A stretch of DNA of 21,461 nt from a virus: positions 1 through 21,461 of the IMG/VR virus record IMGVR_UViG_3300021964_000657; one strand, written 5' to 3'. Every line of letters begins with the position of its first letter. Position 1 is the first letter of the stretch. This document shows, piece by piece, positions 1 through 6,148 of this stretch. The translations under genes were made by a program, and so were the position numbers. The notes below the pieces were generated by a model. It was not told where the DNA came from and searched no databases. It saw only the letters and a program-made list of their open reading frames with translations.

Positions 1-65
1 CCAAGCAGTATCAACACACCACTTGTTATCAATAGTATCACTATGTCTTTGAAATTTTTTATCAT
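1..65 (-). CDS. N-terminus of a small membrane protein (runs off window)
   Basis: The first 21 codons of a gene that continues past base 1. The visible peptide starts MIKNFKD and then runs into an unbroken hydrophobic stretch (IVILLITSGVLILL), a transmembrane helix or uncleaved signal anchor. Its ATG at 65-63 overlaps the TGA stop of the lipoprotein gene (ATGA), so translation is probably coupled to it. Position at the end of an endolysin/spanin-like series makes a holin or another lysis membrane protein a reasonable guess, but too little is visible to assign a family. Confidence 0.5.
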   Translation of the reverse strand, partial: MIKNFKDIVILLITSGVLILL

Positions 66-430
66 TGTTTGTTCTCCTCTGTCCCTTCGTAGTATTTCTT
101 GTATTCCTCAAGTAGGTTGTTGGTCTCTTGTAGTTTCTGTCTTATCTGCGCGAAGTTCCGGGCTATCATCTCGTAGTCCTTGTCCGTCAGTCCGAACAGA
201 ACGGGGTCAATGCCCTCGGCCTCCAGTTTGGCGAAAACTTCCTGTGCGTTCTCTGATGTTATGATTATCCAACGCACCTTCTCTAGATCCAAGGACTCTG
301 GCTTGGGCAGGTTCAACTTGGCCCGGGGTTCCTCCACGGAGAACACCTTGATCCTCTTCTCGCCTATGCTACAGGCGGAGAGAAACAATATCATGGTTAT
401 CAAAATTATCTTATTCATCATCATCCTCAT
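62..430 (-). CDS. Small lipoprotein, candidate outer-membrane spanin
   Basis: A 122-residue protein with a classic lipoprotein signal: short positive start, hydrophobic run, then lipobox LSAC with Cys at residue 20. Cleavage and lipidation would anchor the rest in the periplasm. The mature part is charged, with a helical, coiled-coil-prone tail (about residues 85-120) rich in Glu, Lys and Gln. It lies two genes downstream of the endolysin and right after a membrane-anchored coiled-coil protein, which is the arrangement of two-component (Rz/Rz1-type) spanins; outer spanins are usually shorter and more Pro-rich, so the role is inferred. Start is uncertain: ATGs at 430, 424, 421 and 418 are all in frame, and the last gives a conventional MNKIILI signal. 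It overlaps the 36-codon ORF before it. Confidence 0.65.
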   Translation of the reverse strand: MRMMMNKIILITMILFLSACSIGEKRIKVFSVEEPRAKLNLPKPESLDLEKVRWIIITSENAQEVFAKLEAEGIDPVLFGLTDKDYEMIARNFAQIRQKLQETNNLLEEYKKYYEGTEENKQ

Positions 431-521
431 ACTTGTATCGATTCTCTAATTCGTACCGGTAATCCTCGGTGTATTCAAACTCCTGGAAGTTGCCTGCATT
501 GTATCCTGTTTCCTTATTCAT
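411..521 (-). CDS. 36-residue acidic, tyrosine-rich peptide in lysis block
   Basis: A short ORF not otherwise accounted for. Its ATG (521-519) lies inside the last codons of the inner-spanin-like gene and its TAA (413-411) lies inside the start of the lipoprotein gene, so it exactly bridges two genes in a third frame. The predicted peptide has six tyrosines and an acidic end (KYEDDDE), with no signal sequence or membrane segment. No Shine-Dalgarno sequence is visible; translation would depend on coupling to the upstream stop. No family recognised. It would fill an otherwise non-coding gap of about 80 bases, which is unusual in so packed a genome and supports it being real. Confidence 0.5.
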   Translation of the reverse strand: MNKETGYNAGNFQEFEYTEDYRYELENRYKYEDDDE

Positions 522-987
522 AGTTCACGTAGTTCGGGTTGGCCAATGACGGACACTCCGGGTTTATCTCCGAGTTCTTGGTCGCCTTCAGTTCCGCTTC
601 AGTGTGTTGGGCACCTGACGCCAACTCCACACACCTGGCGGCGTTGTCAGCCCCCTTGTTGATGATCCTCTCTATGGCCTTGGTCCTGTCTATGGCCAGT
701 TTGCCGATGTCTCGTTTGCCCTTGTTGAAACGCTTGTCGAGATCGTCCAGGTCCTTCTTGAATGTCATCACGAGAGCATTTAGTTTCTTGTTGCTCTCCA
801 TTATGGCGTTGAAGTCCTTCTTCTGCTGTTCCAGTAATTTGGTCTGTGATTCTATGCCCCGTTCCAGTTCTATCTGGTTGGCCTTGAGAGTGGCGTTGTC
901 CGCTCTGAGTTTCATGACATACACACCCGCACCCGCGATGCCGGTGATCAGCATGATGGCTATCGCCATTTTTATCGTTGAAAACAT
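514..987 (-). CDS. Membrane-anchored coiled-coil protein, candidate inner spanin
   Basis: A 157-residue protein with one N-terminal transmembrane helix (about residues 5-25), then a long heptad-like helical region (about 27-110) rich in Lys, Glu, Leu and Asn, and a C-terminal segment with two cysteines (119 and 145) and a Pro/Asn-rich end. This is the architecture of Rz-type inner spanins, which sit in the inner membrane with the coiled coil in the periplasm and join an outer lipoprotein to fuse the membranes at the last step of lysis. It follows the endolysin gene by 11 bases, and a late-type promoter motif lies 8 bases before its ATG inside the end of the endolysin gene. No sequence family was recognised; the call rests on architecture and position. 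Confidence 0.6.
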   Translation of the reverse strand: MFSTIKMAIAIMLITGIAGAGVYVMKLRADNATLKANQIELERGIESQTKLLEQQKKDFNAIMESNKKLNALVMTFKKDLDDLDKRFNKGKRDIGKLAIDRTKAIERIINKGADNAARCVELASGAQHTEAELKATKNSEINPECPSLANPNYVNYE

Positions 988-995
988 AATAGCAG

Positions 996-1003
996 TATTT
1001 ATT
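996..1003 (-). promoter_or_regulatory. Late-type promoter motif AATAAATA before the inner-spanin-like gene
   Basis: On the minus strand the sequence reads AATAAATACTGCTATT and then ATG, close to the T4 late promoter core TATAAATA with its common CTATT follow-on. Only 8 bases separate the octamer from the start codon and there is no Shine-Dalgarno sequence, so a transcript from here would be nearly leaderless. It lies in the last codons of the endolysin gene. Confidence 0.5.
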
Positions 1004-1469
1004 GTATGAGGCCGGGCTTGTAGACGGTCTTACCGTTCTCTTTCATGGCAGTCAGCACACTCTTGCGATTGCCCTCTGACTTGTATGAAACGTGTACCCA
1101 ACCCGAGTCTGGCACACCTGGCGTGTAGAATTCCAATATCAGTTGGTCGAAGTCCAGGTTGTCCTCGATCCACTTGGCCACGTCATAGTTGGGTGTGCCC
1201 GGACACTCTATGTCCACCGCTTCACCTTTGCAGTGCTGTGATGTGCTTGAACCACCCACCGCCTTGTTGAGTGCTTCTCCCCTGTAGCCCGAGTTGATCA
1301 CGGTCACACCAAAGTGGTCCCTGACCTTCTGCACCACGTTCCTGAACAGCGCCGTGGCGTTGCCCATGTGTTCCTCAGTGGGAGTGTTGTCGATGCCCTG
1401 TCTCAAGGCCGTCTGGCTCTTGATGTATTCCTGTATCGTGAAATTTTGACTTAACTTTACCATCCACAT
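999..1469 (-). CDS. Endolysin: M15-family zinc peptidase
   Basis: A 156-residue protein with the M15 (D-Ala-D-Ala carboxypeptidase-like, Peptidase_M15_3) signature: SGYR at 60-63, then QHCKGEAVDIE with zinc ligands His79 and Asp86, an ILEF segment with Glu113, and WVHVS with the third ligand His126. The family cuts peptide cross-links of peptidoglycan and serves as the endolysin in many phages; length is typical of a single-domain enzyme. There is no signal peptide, so export would need a holin. Downstream lie the spanin-like genes. The first ATG (1469) and the one two codons later (MVKLS, 1463) are both plausible; both overlap the end of the preceding gene. Confidence 0.85.
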   Translation of the reverse strand: MWMVKLSQNFTIQEYIKSQTALRQGIDNTPTEEHMGNATALFRNVVQKVRDHFGVTVINSGYRGEALNKAVGGSSTSQHCKGEAVDIECPGTPNYDVAKWIEDNLDFDQLILEFYTPGVPDSGWVHVSYKSEGNRKSVLTAMKENGKTVYKPGLIQ

Positions 1470-2197
1470 TTACTTAACAGAGCGGACTCCCCTCCCTTGC
1501 TGAAAATGAATCTGTCCTCTGTCGTTTTGGTTATCTGGTATGGTCCGAAGTACTTGGTCAGCCACATGCACTCGCTCATAGCCGATTCGTCCAATCTGAA
1601 TGCTTTCACTTCGTTCATTATGATATTTGTTGTTCCGAACGCGTGTAGTTCGAACTTCAAAGTGTCCGCGTTGCGTTTCTTGATGGACACTATGTTGTTG
1701 TCCAGTTTGAATTCCATCATCTGGAACTTGTCGAAGAACGTCTTGACCTCTCCCAATCTCATGCCCTGTATCTTCTGTGTGTAGGCTATGGCAGTGAGCG
1801 GCAGTATCTTGGCCATGTTCGCCGCCGAGGCCTCGAAAGGTGTTGGGTCCTTGTGGTAAGTGAATTCGAATGTGTCTATGTTTGTGAGTTTCTTCAGGTC
1901 TTCTAGGAACTTGTAGATGTGTCTGTCCACTCCCTCTGTCCTCGCGAACTCCACGAACACCCTGTGCTTGCCGTCCTCCAGCGTGCCTGGTGTTGCGTCA
2001 GCGTCCAATACTTCCTTGTATCCGGTCTCCGCGAACCTCTCTAGGTCCTTGGCTGGCGCCAGTCCGTCCACCGTGAATGCCAACACCATGATGTTCCTAT
2101 CATCACCCATCTTGGATTTGAACTGGTCCACCGAGAATCGCTTGTGTACGACCCCGTCTAGGTCTCCGGCTTTCAGTCCTTCTTTTAGAAATGTCAT
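1457..2197 (-). CDS. Unrecognised 246-residue protein, probably late-expressed
   Basis: A soluble-looking mixed alpha/beta protein with no signal peptide or membrane segment. I recognise no family. The N-terminal third (MVLAFTVDGLAPAKDLERF) looks like a beta-strand/helix module, and the middle holds a helical stretch (ANMAKILPLTAIAYTQKIQG). The gene starts in a TAATG overlap with the gene before it, has a late-type motif (CCTAAATA) 7 bases from its ATG, and overlaps the endolysin start at its end. Placement between late-type signals and the lysis genes suggests a structural or assembly role, which is inference only. Confidence 0.8.
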   Translation of the reverse strand: MTFLKEGLKAGDLDGVVHKRFSVDQFKSKMGDDRNIMVLAFTVDGLAPAKDLERFAETGYKEVLDADATPGTLEDGKHRVFVEFARTEGVDRHIYKFLEDLKKLTNIDTFEFTYHKDPTPFEASAANMAKILPLTAIAYTQKIQGMRLGEVKTFFDKFQMMEFKLDNNIVSIKKRNADTLKFELHAFGTTNIIMNEVKAFRLDESAMSECMWLTKYFGPYQITKTTEDRFIFSKGGESALLSKCGW

Positions 2198-2667
2198 TAT
2201 AAACTATTTAGGTCCCCCGAGGCCATGTCTGTCTCGTCCTGGCTCTCGATCTCGTCCCTGCCGTGTTTGAAGTTGCCGATCAGTTCCTTGGGCATCCTGA
2301 TCTCCACCACCCAAATGTCATGGCTGTCGATCTTGCCCTTTGTGGTGCCGGGCCTGTAGTCTTCCGGTCCCTTGATCTGTCTCGGTTTTAATAATTCGTC
2401 TCGTTTGTAGAATACCTTGCATCCACGGTCTAGCAATCTCTGGCCTCCCGCTGGGTCTGGCATCTTGTCCGCTGGCCACATGAAACTGCATGTGACGAAG
2501 TGTCTAGAGTCAACCGGTCCCGACAGCAGTTCACCATCCTCCCAGTTCTTGAACACGTACACGTCCAGTTCATCCACCACGCGCTCGAAGTCCTTCAGTA
2601 TCGATAGGGTAGGACCCACCGCGTATAAGGATTGTACGTTTCTGATTATGTCTAGGACGTCATGCAT
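2197..2667 (-). CDS. Unrecognised 156-residue protein
   Basis: A soluble protein beginning MHDVLDIIRNVQSLYAVG, followed by a likely helix (LSILKDFERVVDELDVYVF) and a beta-rich middle with tryptophans (NWEDGEL, FMWPADKMPDP) and a conserved-looking HDIWVVEIRMPKEL segment near residue 115. No catalytic motif, signal or membrane segment is seen, and I do not recognise the family. It is the first gene of the minus-strand run reading into the lysis genes, with a late-type motif 9 bases before its ATG. Its TAA overlaps the next ATG (TAATG), implying coupled translation with the 246-residue protein, perhaps a functional pair. Confidence 0.8.
   Translation of the reverse strand: MHDVLDIIRNVQSLYAVGPTLSILKDFERVVDELDVYVFKNWEDGELLSGPVDSRHFVTCSFMWPADKMPDPAGGQRLLDRGCKVFYKRDELLKPRQIKGPEDYRPGTTKGKIDSHDIWVVEIRMPKELIGNFKHGRDEIESQDETDMASGDLNSL
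2205..2212 (-). promoter_or_regulatory. Possible late-type motif CCTAAATA
   Basis: Minus-strand CCTAAATA lies 7 bases before the ATG at 2197, with no Shine-Dalgarno sequence between. It matches six of eight positions of the T4 late core TATAAATA and repeats the close spacing seen elsewhere here. It overlaps the end of the preceding gene, so chance coding sequence is possible. Confidence 0.3.
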
Positions 2668-2676
2668 AGCAAGTGT

Positions 2677-2684
2677 TATTTATC
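2677..2684 (-). promoter_or_regulatory. Late-type promoter motif GATAAATA
   Basis: Minus-strand GATAAATA in true intergenic sequence, matching seven of eight bases of the T4 late core. It lies 9 bases from the ATG at 2667 with no Shine-Dalgarno sequence. It would drive the two unknown genes and, by read-through, the lysis block. A plus-strand motif of the same kind lies about 50 bases away, so this is a divergent control region. Confidence 0.55.
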
Positions 2685-2732
2685 AGATATATCTGTGTTG
2701 TAAAATATGCACTGTTTATCTGGTAATCCCAC

Positions 2733-2740
2733 AGTAAATA
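2733..2740 (+). promoter_or_regulatory. Plus-strand late-type motif AGTAAATA
   Basis: Plus-strand AGTAAATA, followed by ATTGTAC and an ATG at 2748. Six of eight bases match the T4 late core, with the same 7-base gap to the ATG and no Shine-Dalgarno sequence. It would serve the small plus-strand locus. Confidence 0.4.
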
Positions 2741-2747
2741 ATTGTAC

Positions 2748-2954
2748 ATGAGTCCAACACAGAGACACATCAAATCACTATCCAACACAACCTACGAGGA
2801 GCCCTATGCTACCATATCAGAGCCTACAAATGCGACCTTTATTCCAGAGGAAACTGTGGAAACTAATGAGGAAGAAACGTGTTTACGACAAGCGAGTCAA
2901 GATGTACTTGCTGAACCAGGGCTGGCTCAAGATACGGAAACAGAAGGATCGTAG
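2748..2954 (+). CDS. Acidic small ORF overlapping the basic one in another frame
   Basis: A 68-residue frame that starts at the ATG 7 bases after a late-type motif. The product (MSPTQRHIKSLSNTTYEEPY, then a Thr/Glu-rich run) is acidic and low in complexity, with no recognised domain. From about base 2806 it shares sequence with a basic ORF in the +1 frame whose codon choices look more like the other genes here. Three readings are possible: only the second frame is a gene; both are used; or the first 20 or so codons of this frame join the second by a +1 shift (or a sequence error). The start site favours this frame, the codon use of the second half favours the other. Confidence 0.3.
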   Translation: MSPTQRHIKSLSNTTYEEPYATISEPTNATFIPEETVETNEEETCLRQASQDVLAEPGLAQDTETEGS

Positions 2955-3024
2955 GCGGAGAAGAGTGCTCAGGAAGTTGTGGAAGGCCGAGCAACTGGCC
3001 TATCTTCGACGTGTTTGTGCGTAG
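2806..3024 (+). CDS. Small, very basic protein on the plus strand
   Basis: A 72-residue ORF with very high Arg/Lys content (for example KLMRKKRVYDKR and RKQKDRRRRRVLRKLWK), probably nucleic-acid binding or ribosome associated; it does not match the bS21 protein known from some marine phages. Codons with AAG, CTG, CAG and GTG resemble those of neighbouring genes, which supports it over the overlapping acidic frame. It ends directly against the minus-strand gene at 3025 with no bases between the two stop codons. Its own ATG has no visible ribosome-binding site, so it may be reached from the upstream frame. Confidence 0.45.
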   Translation: MLPYQSLQMRPLFQRKLWKLMRKKRVYDKRVKMYLLNQGWLKIRKQKDRRRRRVLRKLWKAEQLAYLRRVCA

Positions 3025-3300
3025 TTATTTGACGAACTGATCCATCGCTTCAGCGTACCACTGACGGTAGTGCTGTTCGACGCGTTCATAGGGGATTTGG
3101 TCCCGTTGGGCCACTGGTATGCCCGGTAGCTCGTTCTTTATCACTTCCTTGTTGACGAGATCCAACACCACCGTGTATTCCCTCATCTTGCCTGTGCCGA
3201 TCTTCTTCTTTGAAAGTTCAACGAACTCATCGAACTTCTTGTCTGCCTTTATTATGTACTTCACACAGAAGTATCTCTTCTTGTTGTGTTTGCTACCCAT
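3025..3300 (-). CDS. Unrecognised 91-residue basic protein after the clamp loader gene
   Basis: A small lysine-rich protein (MGSKHNKKRYFCVKYIIKAD, then a helix DKKFDEFVELSKKKIG and a beta segment MREYTVVLDL). It overlaps the end of the clamp-loader gene by 8 bases and is probably co-translated with it. In T4 and its marine relatives the small clamp-loader subunit gp62 and the repressor RegA lie next to gp44, but I cannot see gp62 or RegA features here, and it is shorter than either. The role is unassigned. Confidence 0.75.
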   Translation of the reverse strand: MGSKHNKKRYFCVKYIIKADKKFDEFVELSKKKIGTGKMREYTVVLDLVNKEVIKNELPGIPVAQRDQIPYERVEQHYRQWYAEAMDQFVK

Positions 3301-4219
3301 TTGATAACCTCGCTAATTTTATCATGCATGACGCAAGATTGATTTCTGGATCTGCTACGAAACTGTGATCCACTAACGCCTGCTTGATAATTAGCACGGC
3401 CTTGTCCTGTGCATCCTCATCTTTGGATATGATGTCCAGGTTGTCATACATCCATCTGTATATCTCCTCACACTCCTCTGGCCTTGCCTGGGCACAAACC
3501 AATTTCCTTGCTTCTTGTATCTTGCCTTGCTTGAACAGTTCAACCATCTGTAGCCTGTAGTCCTGTTGTCCTGAATCGCCCGTTGCCGGCGGCATCAATT
3601 TTCCATCCCTGCAGTTCTGTTGTAGCATGTTGATGCACTTCCTCAGATCTGGATAACTGGCCTTCACGTATGTGTCCAGCACATCTATGTCTGGTGTTAT
3701 ACCTTCCTGTATCAGGATCTCCGCGGTCCTCGCCGTGAATTCTGTTTTATCAATCGTCTCCATGTGGAAGCCTTGGCATCTGCTGTGCAGTGCGGGTATC
3801 ACCCTGTTGGGATAGTTACAGGTCAGTATGAACCTCGCTGACGTGTGATACATCTCCATCACACCACGCAGTGCGGCCTGTCCGTTTGGACTCATGTAGT
3901 CTGCCTCATCAAGCAACACATATTTGTATGCACCAAAAGGCATTATCTGTACAAATGAATTAATTTTTTCTCTGACTGTGTCCACGGAGTTCTCCCTGGA
4001 TGCGTTTATCTCCAGGATGTCATAACTGCTGACGTCCAGTTCCGCGAACAGCACCTTGGCCAGTGTGGTCTTGCCCACGCCTGGTGCACCACTCAATAAC
4101 AAGTGTGGTATGGCCTTGTCGTCTATCCATGACTGTATCTGTTTGCGTTGTGCCTCGTCCCTGACCACGTACTCTTTCAGAGTCTTAGGTCTATATTTTT
4201 CTACCCAGAGTTCTTTCAT
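3293..4219 (-). CDS. 44: Sliding-clamp loader large subunit, gp44-like AAA+ ATPase
   Basis: A 308-residue AAA+ protein. Walker A GAPGVGKT is at residues 44-51, Walker B LLDEAD at 102-107, sensor 1 region ILTCNYPNRV at 131-140, and the SRC motif with the arginine finger at 146-148. The start WVEKYRPKTL is the RFC-box-like opening of gp44/RFC small subunits. Four copies with gp62 normally load the gp45 ring clamp at primer ends for the phage polymerase. Length matches T4 gp44. The ATG overlaps the stop of the gene before it (ATGA). Neither gp45 nor an obvious gp62 is adjacent, which differs from the T4 order. Confidence 0.95.
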   Translation of the reverse strand: MKELWVEKYRPKTLKEYVVRDEAQRKQIQSWIDDKAIPHLLLSGAPGVGKTTLAKVLFAELDVSSYDILEINASRENSVDTVREKINSFVQIMPFGAYKYVLLDEADYMSPNGQAALRGVMEMYHTSARFILTCNYPNRVIPALHSRCQGFHMETIDKTEFTARTAEILIQEGITPDIDVLDTYVKASYPDLRKCINMLQQNCRDGKLMPPATGDSGQQDYRLQMVELFKQGKIQEARKLVCAQARPEECEEIYRWMYDNLDIISKDEDAQDKAVLIIKQALVDHSFVADPEINLASCMIKLARLSNG

Positions 4220-4443
4220 TTGGTTCTTTCCATTAGTATTTTCTTCTTGCCCTTGAATCTAAATCCCTTGTCAACAACAGCGTCCAAGTTGTAGTTTAAC
4301 AGTTTCCTCTTGCCTTTGCTAGTGTGGATTACGGGTTGTCCCTTCGCGTCAATCTCTATCGCGGTGATCTTGGCTCGGACATTTTTAAATCTGCCGATCC
4401 ATATCACGTCACCCACGTTCACCGTAAGATTGTATTGCTTCAT
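4216..4443 (-). CDS. Small basic beta-rich protein upstream of the clamp loader
   Basis: A 75-residue protein starting MKQYNLTVNVGDVIWIGRF. Alternating hydrophobic and charged residues, then a Lys/Arg-rich region (TSKGKRKLLNY, RFKGKKKILMERTK), suggest a small SH3- or KOW-like beta barrel that may bind nucleic acid. Small proteins of this appearance are common in T4-like marine phages, function unknown. The start is ATG 4443; a TTG one codon earlier is less likely because the promoter -10 box ends 7 bases before the ATG. It is the first gene of a unit reading into gp44 (ATGA overlap) and the 91-residue gene. Confidence 0.75.
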   Translation of the reverse strand: MKQYNLTVNVGDVIWIGRFKNVRAKITAIEIDAKGQPVIHTSKGKRKLLNYNLDAVVDKGFRFKGKKKILMERTK

Positions 4444-4448
4444 CAATA

Positions 4449-5492
4449 CTATATTACAGAATTTTCTACCGCTTGTCTATATAATTGTTCGGAGGCCATG
4501 TTTTTACCTTTCGCCTCCACTTGTATATCGAAGTTCTCTGAGAATGATAGTGCCCAGTCATTCACTGCACGATTTGGTAACAGGTCCGAGTGTGCCCGCA
4601 GTTTCTGTTTCTTGCAACCACGTTCCAATAACATTTTGATATCATGCATCTCGGTGTGTGTCTTTTCACCTAGTCCTGCCACTTCTAGATGTTCATCCCT
4701 TGAATAGGAGTAGTGCATACTGGGTCTCACACCACGCCACGAATCTATCACACGTTTGACCCTGTCATCAGTGGGTTCTATGTATTCCTCGTCACGGATC
4801 CAGTGGTGATGGACATCTAGAACTAGTGCCAGGTCCTTCTCCAGTTCTAGACTCCTCTCAAGCCCATGTCCCATCTCGTCATTCTCGATTGTGATCAGAT
4901 TACGTGCTTCTTGAGAGAGTTTAGGTAGTGCCCGACGTATGCCGTCTGGTCCTTGCCTGCCTGAGATGTGTACGTTGATCTTACAACCATCCTGGAACGT
5001 TTTGCCAAATCCCATCCAACGTGCCATGTCCGCGTGATATTCAAATTCTTCTATGCTTCGCTCCACTATGTCTGGAGTCTCACTTGCGAGCACACAGAAC
5101 TGTCCTGGATGGAAACTGACCTTGACGTCTAGTTTCCGGGCCATCTCGCCCACCGGTGCGAATAGATTTGCTAGATGATCCTGTATGTCCTGTTGTTGCC
5201 ACCATGACTTCCAGTCCTTCTCTGTGTAGCCCTGTAGCATCTCCGAACCTAATCTAACCATTCTGCGTTCGGGTGGCAGTGTGCCCACACGCTCTATGAG
5301 CCTACGTGCGGCCGTGGTGTTGTGTGTCATGATGTCCCACTGTCGCTGTTCGGCTTCGTCTTTATGTTCACGTAGCCAACGCATGGTGGTGCTTCTGCCG
5401 TTTAGATCCCTGTCCTTGGCGTTCACCTTCATACCGCCAAACTCCGACTCGTCATTGAGCCATTTGCAACAGAAACCAAAACGTTTTACCAT
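4449..5492 (-). CDS. uvsE: UV damage endonuclease, UvdE/UvsE family
   Basis: A 347-residue TIM-barrel DNA repair enzyme that nicks 5' to UV photoproducts and other lesions. Family landmarks in order: RFGFCCKWL near the N-terminus, HPGQ at 128-131, IEND at 202-205 (metal-binding Glu203), LDVHHH at 225-230 (Asp226, His229), MHYS with His260, HTEMHD around 279-284, HSD at 301-303, and VEAKGKN at 325-331 (Glu326). Length fits the family. T4 itself uses DenV, a different glycosylase, for this job. Odd point: the residue two before His260, a carboxylated lysine in the Thermus enzyme, appears to be Ser258. A sigma70-like promoter lies immediately before the ATG. Confidence 0.9.
   Translation of the reverse strand: MVKRFGFCCKWLNDESEFGGMKVNAKDRDLNGRSTTMRWLREHKDEAEQRQWDIMTHNTTAARRLIERVGTLPPERRMVRLGSEMLQGYTEKDWKSWWQQQDIQDHLANLFAPVGEMARKLDVKVSFHPGQFCVLASETPDIVERSIEEFEYHADMARWMGFGKTFQDGCKINVHISGRQGPDGIRRALPKLSQEARNLITIENDEMGHGLERSLELEKDLALVLDVHHHWIRDEEYIEPTDDRVKRVIDSWRGVRPSMHYSYSRDEHLEVAGLGEKTHTEMHDIKMLLERGCKKQKLRAHSDLLPNRAVNDWALSFSENFDIQVEAKGKNMASEQLYRQAVENSVI
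4451..4479 (-). promoter_or_regulatory. Sigma70-like promoter for the clamp-loader unit, near-leaderless
   Basis: On the minus strand: -35 TAGACA (4479-4474), 17-base spacer, -10 TAATAT (4456-4451), then 7 bases to the ATG at 4443. The predicted +1 falls at or beside the start codon and no Shine-Dalgarno sequence is present. The boxes lie across the end of the UvdE gene. Confidence 0.6.
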
Positions 5493-5498
5493 GTTTCT

Positions 5499-5526
5499 AT
5501 TATAACAGATATTTGAAAAATGTCTA
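5499..5526 (-). promoter_or_regulatory. Extended -10 sigma70-like promoter of the UvdE gene, leaderless
   Basis: On the minus strand: TAGACA (5526-5521), 16-base spacer, TGT then TATAAT (5504-5499), a consensus -10 with an extended TGn. Six bases separate the -10 box from the ATG at 5492, so +1 should fall on or just before the A of ATG. There is no Shine-Dalgarno sequence. The -35 lies at the end of the ParB-like gene. Confidence 0.7.
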
Positions 5527-5913
5527 CTCCAACAGTGTTTCCATCATGGCCCAGTGTCCTATGATGTCGCTACAGTGCAGTCGGAAGCCGTGTTCCCTGT
5601 CGATATCCCTCAATATCTTGTTGGCTTTGGCCATGCTTAGTCCCACGTTGGCAGGAAGTTGCAAGGCATTGATTGTTCTACGTTTCAGACCTTTTGCGGC
5701 CTGTACCCTGTGCCATCCGTCTGTCAACAGGAAGTATCCCGACCCCTTTATTGGAGTGACCAGTATTGGATCCCAAGCACCGTCCTTCTTTAACTTGTTG
5801 ATCCATGACCTTTTCTCTTTGTTAAGAGGACGTTCTACACCCAATCCCATCTCTGCCATGGTGACTAATTTGCTTAATTCAACTTTAATTTTTTTGATCT
5901 TAATCGCTTTCAT
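5524..5913 (-). CDS. ParB/sulfiredoxin-fold protein
   Basis: A 129-residue protein with a ParB-like N-terminal nuclease/CTPase fold: DPILVTPIKGSGYFLLTDGW at 48-67, followed by HRVQAAKGLKRRTINALQLP. The TDGWHRVQAAK segment (64-74) is the counterpart of the GxxRxxA motif (usually G.HR..A) of the superfamily. Phages carry such domains in DNA-binding, modification and nuclease proteins. The C-terminus (REHGFRLHCSDIIGHWAMM) is helical. It lacks the helix-turn-helix part of plasmid ParB, so a partition role is unlikely. It overlaps the zinc-knuckle gene before it by 14 bases. Confidence 0.7.
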   Translation of the reverse strand: MKAIKIKKIKVELSKLVTMAEMGLGVERPLNKEKRSWINKLKKDGAWDPILVTPIKGSGYFLLTDGWHRVQAAKGLKRRTINALQLPANVGLSMAKANKILRDIDREHGFRLHCSDIIGHWAMMETLLE

Positions 5914-6148
5914 ACTCTATGTTATCTATGTCCTGTATTATCTGCCATTCCGGACCACGTGGCCATGGTTTCTCCCTTGCAGGGTAACTGTTCTCATCTG
6001 ATATCTCCCTGAACTTGTTTGCACAAGGTGGCCCACAGAAGGGCTTTATCAGTCTCTTGTCGTATTTGGAATCGTGTATGCTGTCGTACCAGTATATCGC
6101 GTTGTGGAAGGTCTTCTTGCAGACGTAACAGGTGTGTGGTCTATACAT
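5900..6148 (-). CDS. Small zinc-knuckle-like protein (CxxC, CxxxC)
   Basis: An 82-residue protein with CYVC near residues 7-10 and CGPPC near 38-42, four cysteines placed as in a small zinc-binding knuckle or treble clef, followed by an acidic C-terminus (DIDNIEYESD). Between them is an aromatic and His-containing loop (FHNAIYWYDSIHDSKYD). No enzyme motif is seen. It overlaps the genes on both sides (8 and 14 bases) and so is probably translated with the ParB-like gene. It may bind nucleic acid or another protein; family not recognised. Confidence 0.7.
   Translation of the reverse strand: MYRPHTCYVCKKTFHNAIYWYDSIHDSKYDKRLIKPFCGPPCANKFREISDENSYPAREKPWPRGPEWQIIQDIDNIEYESD

Noticed and set aside
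3025-3300. Call of the 91-residue gene as gp62
   Set aside because: Position would fit, but I see no gp62 sequence features and the length is about half that of T4 gp62.
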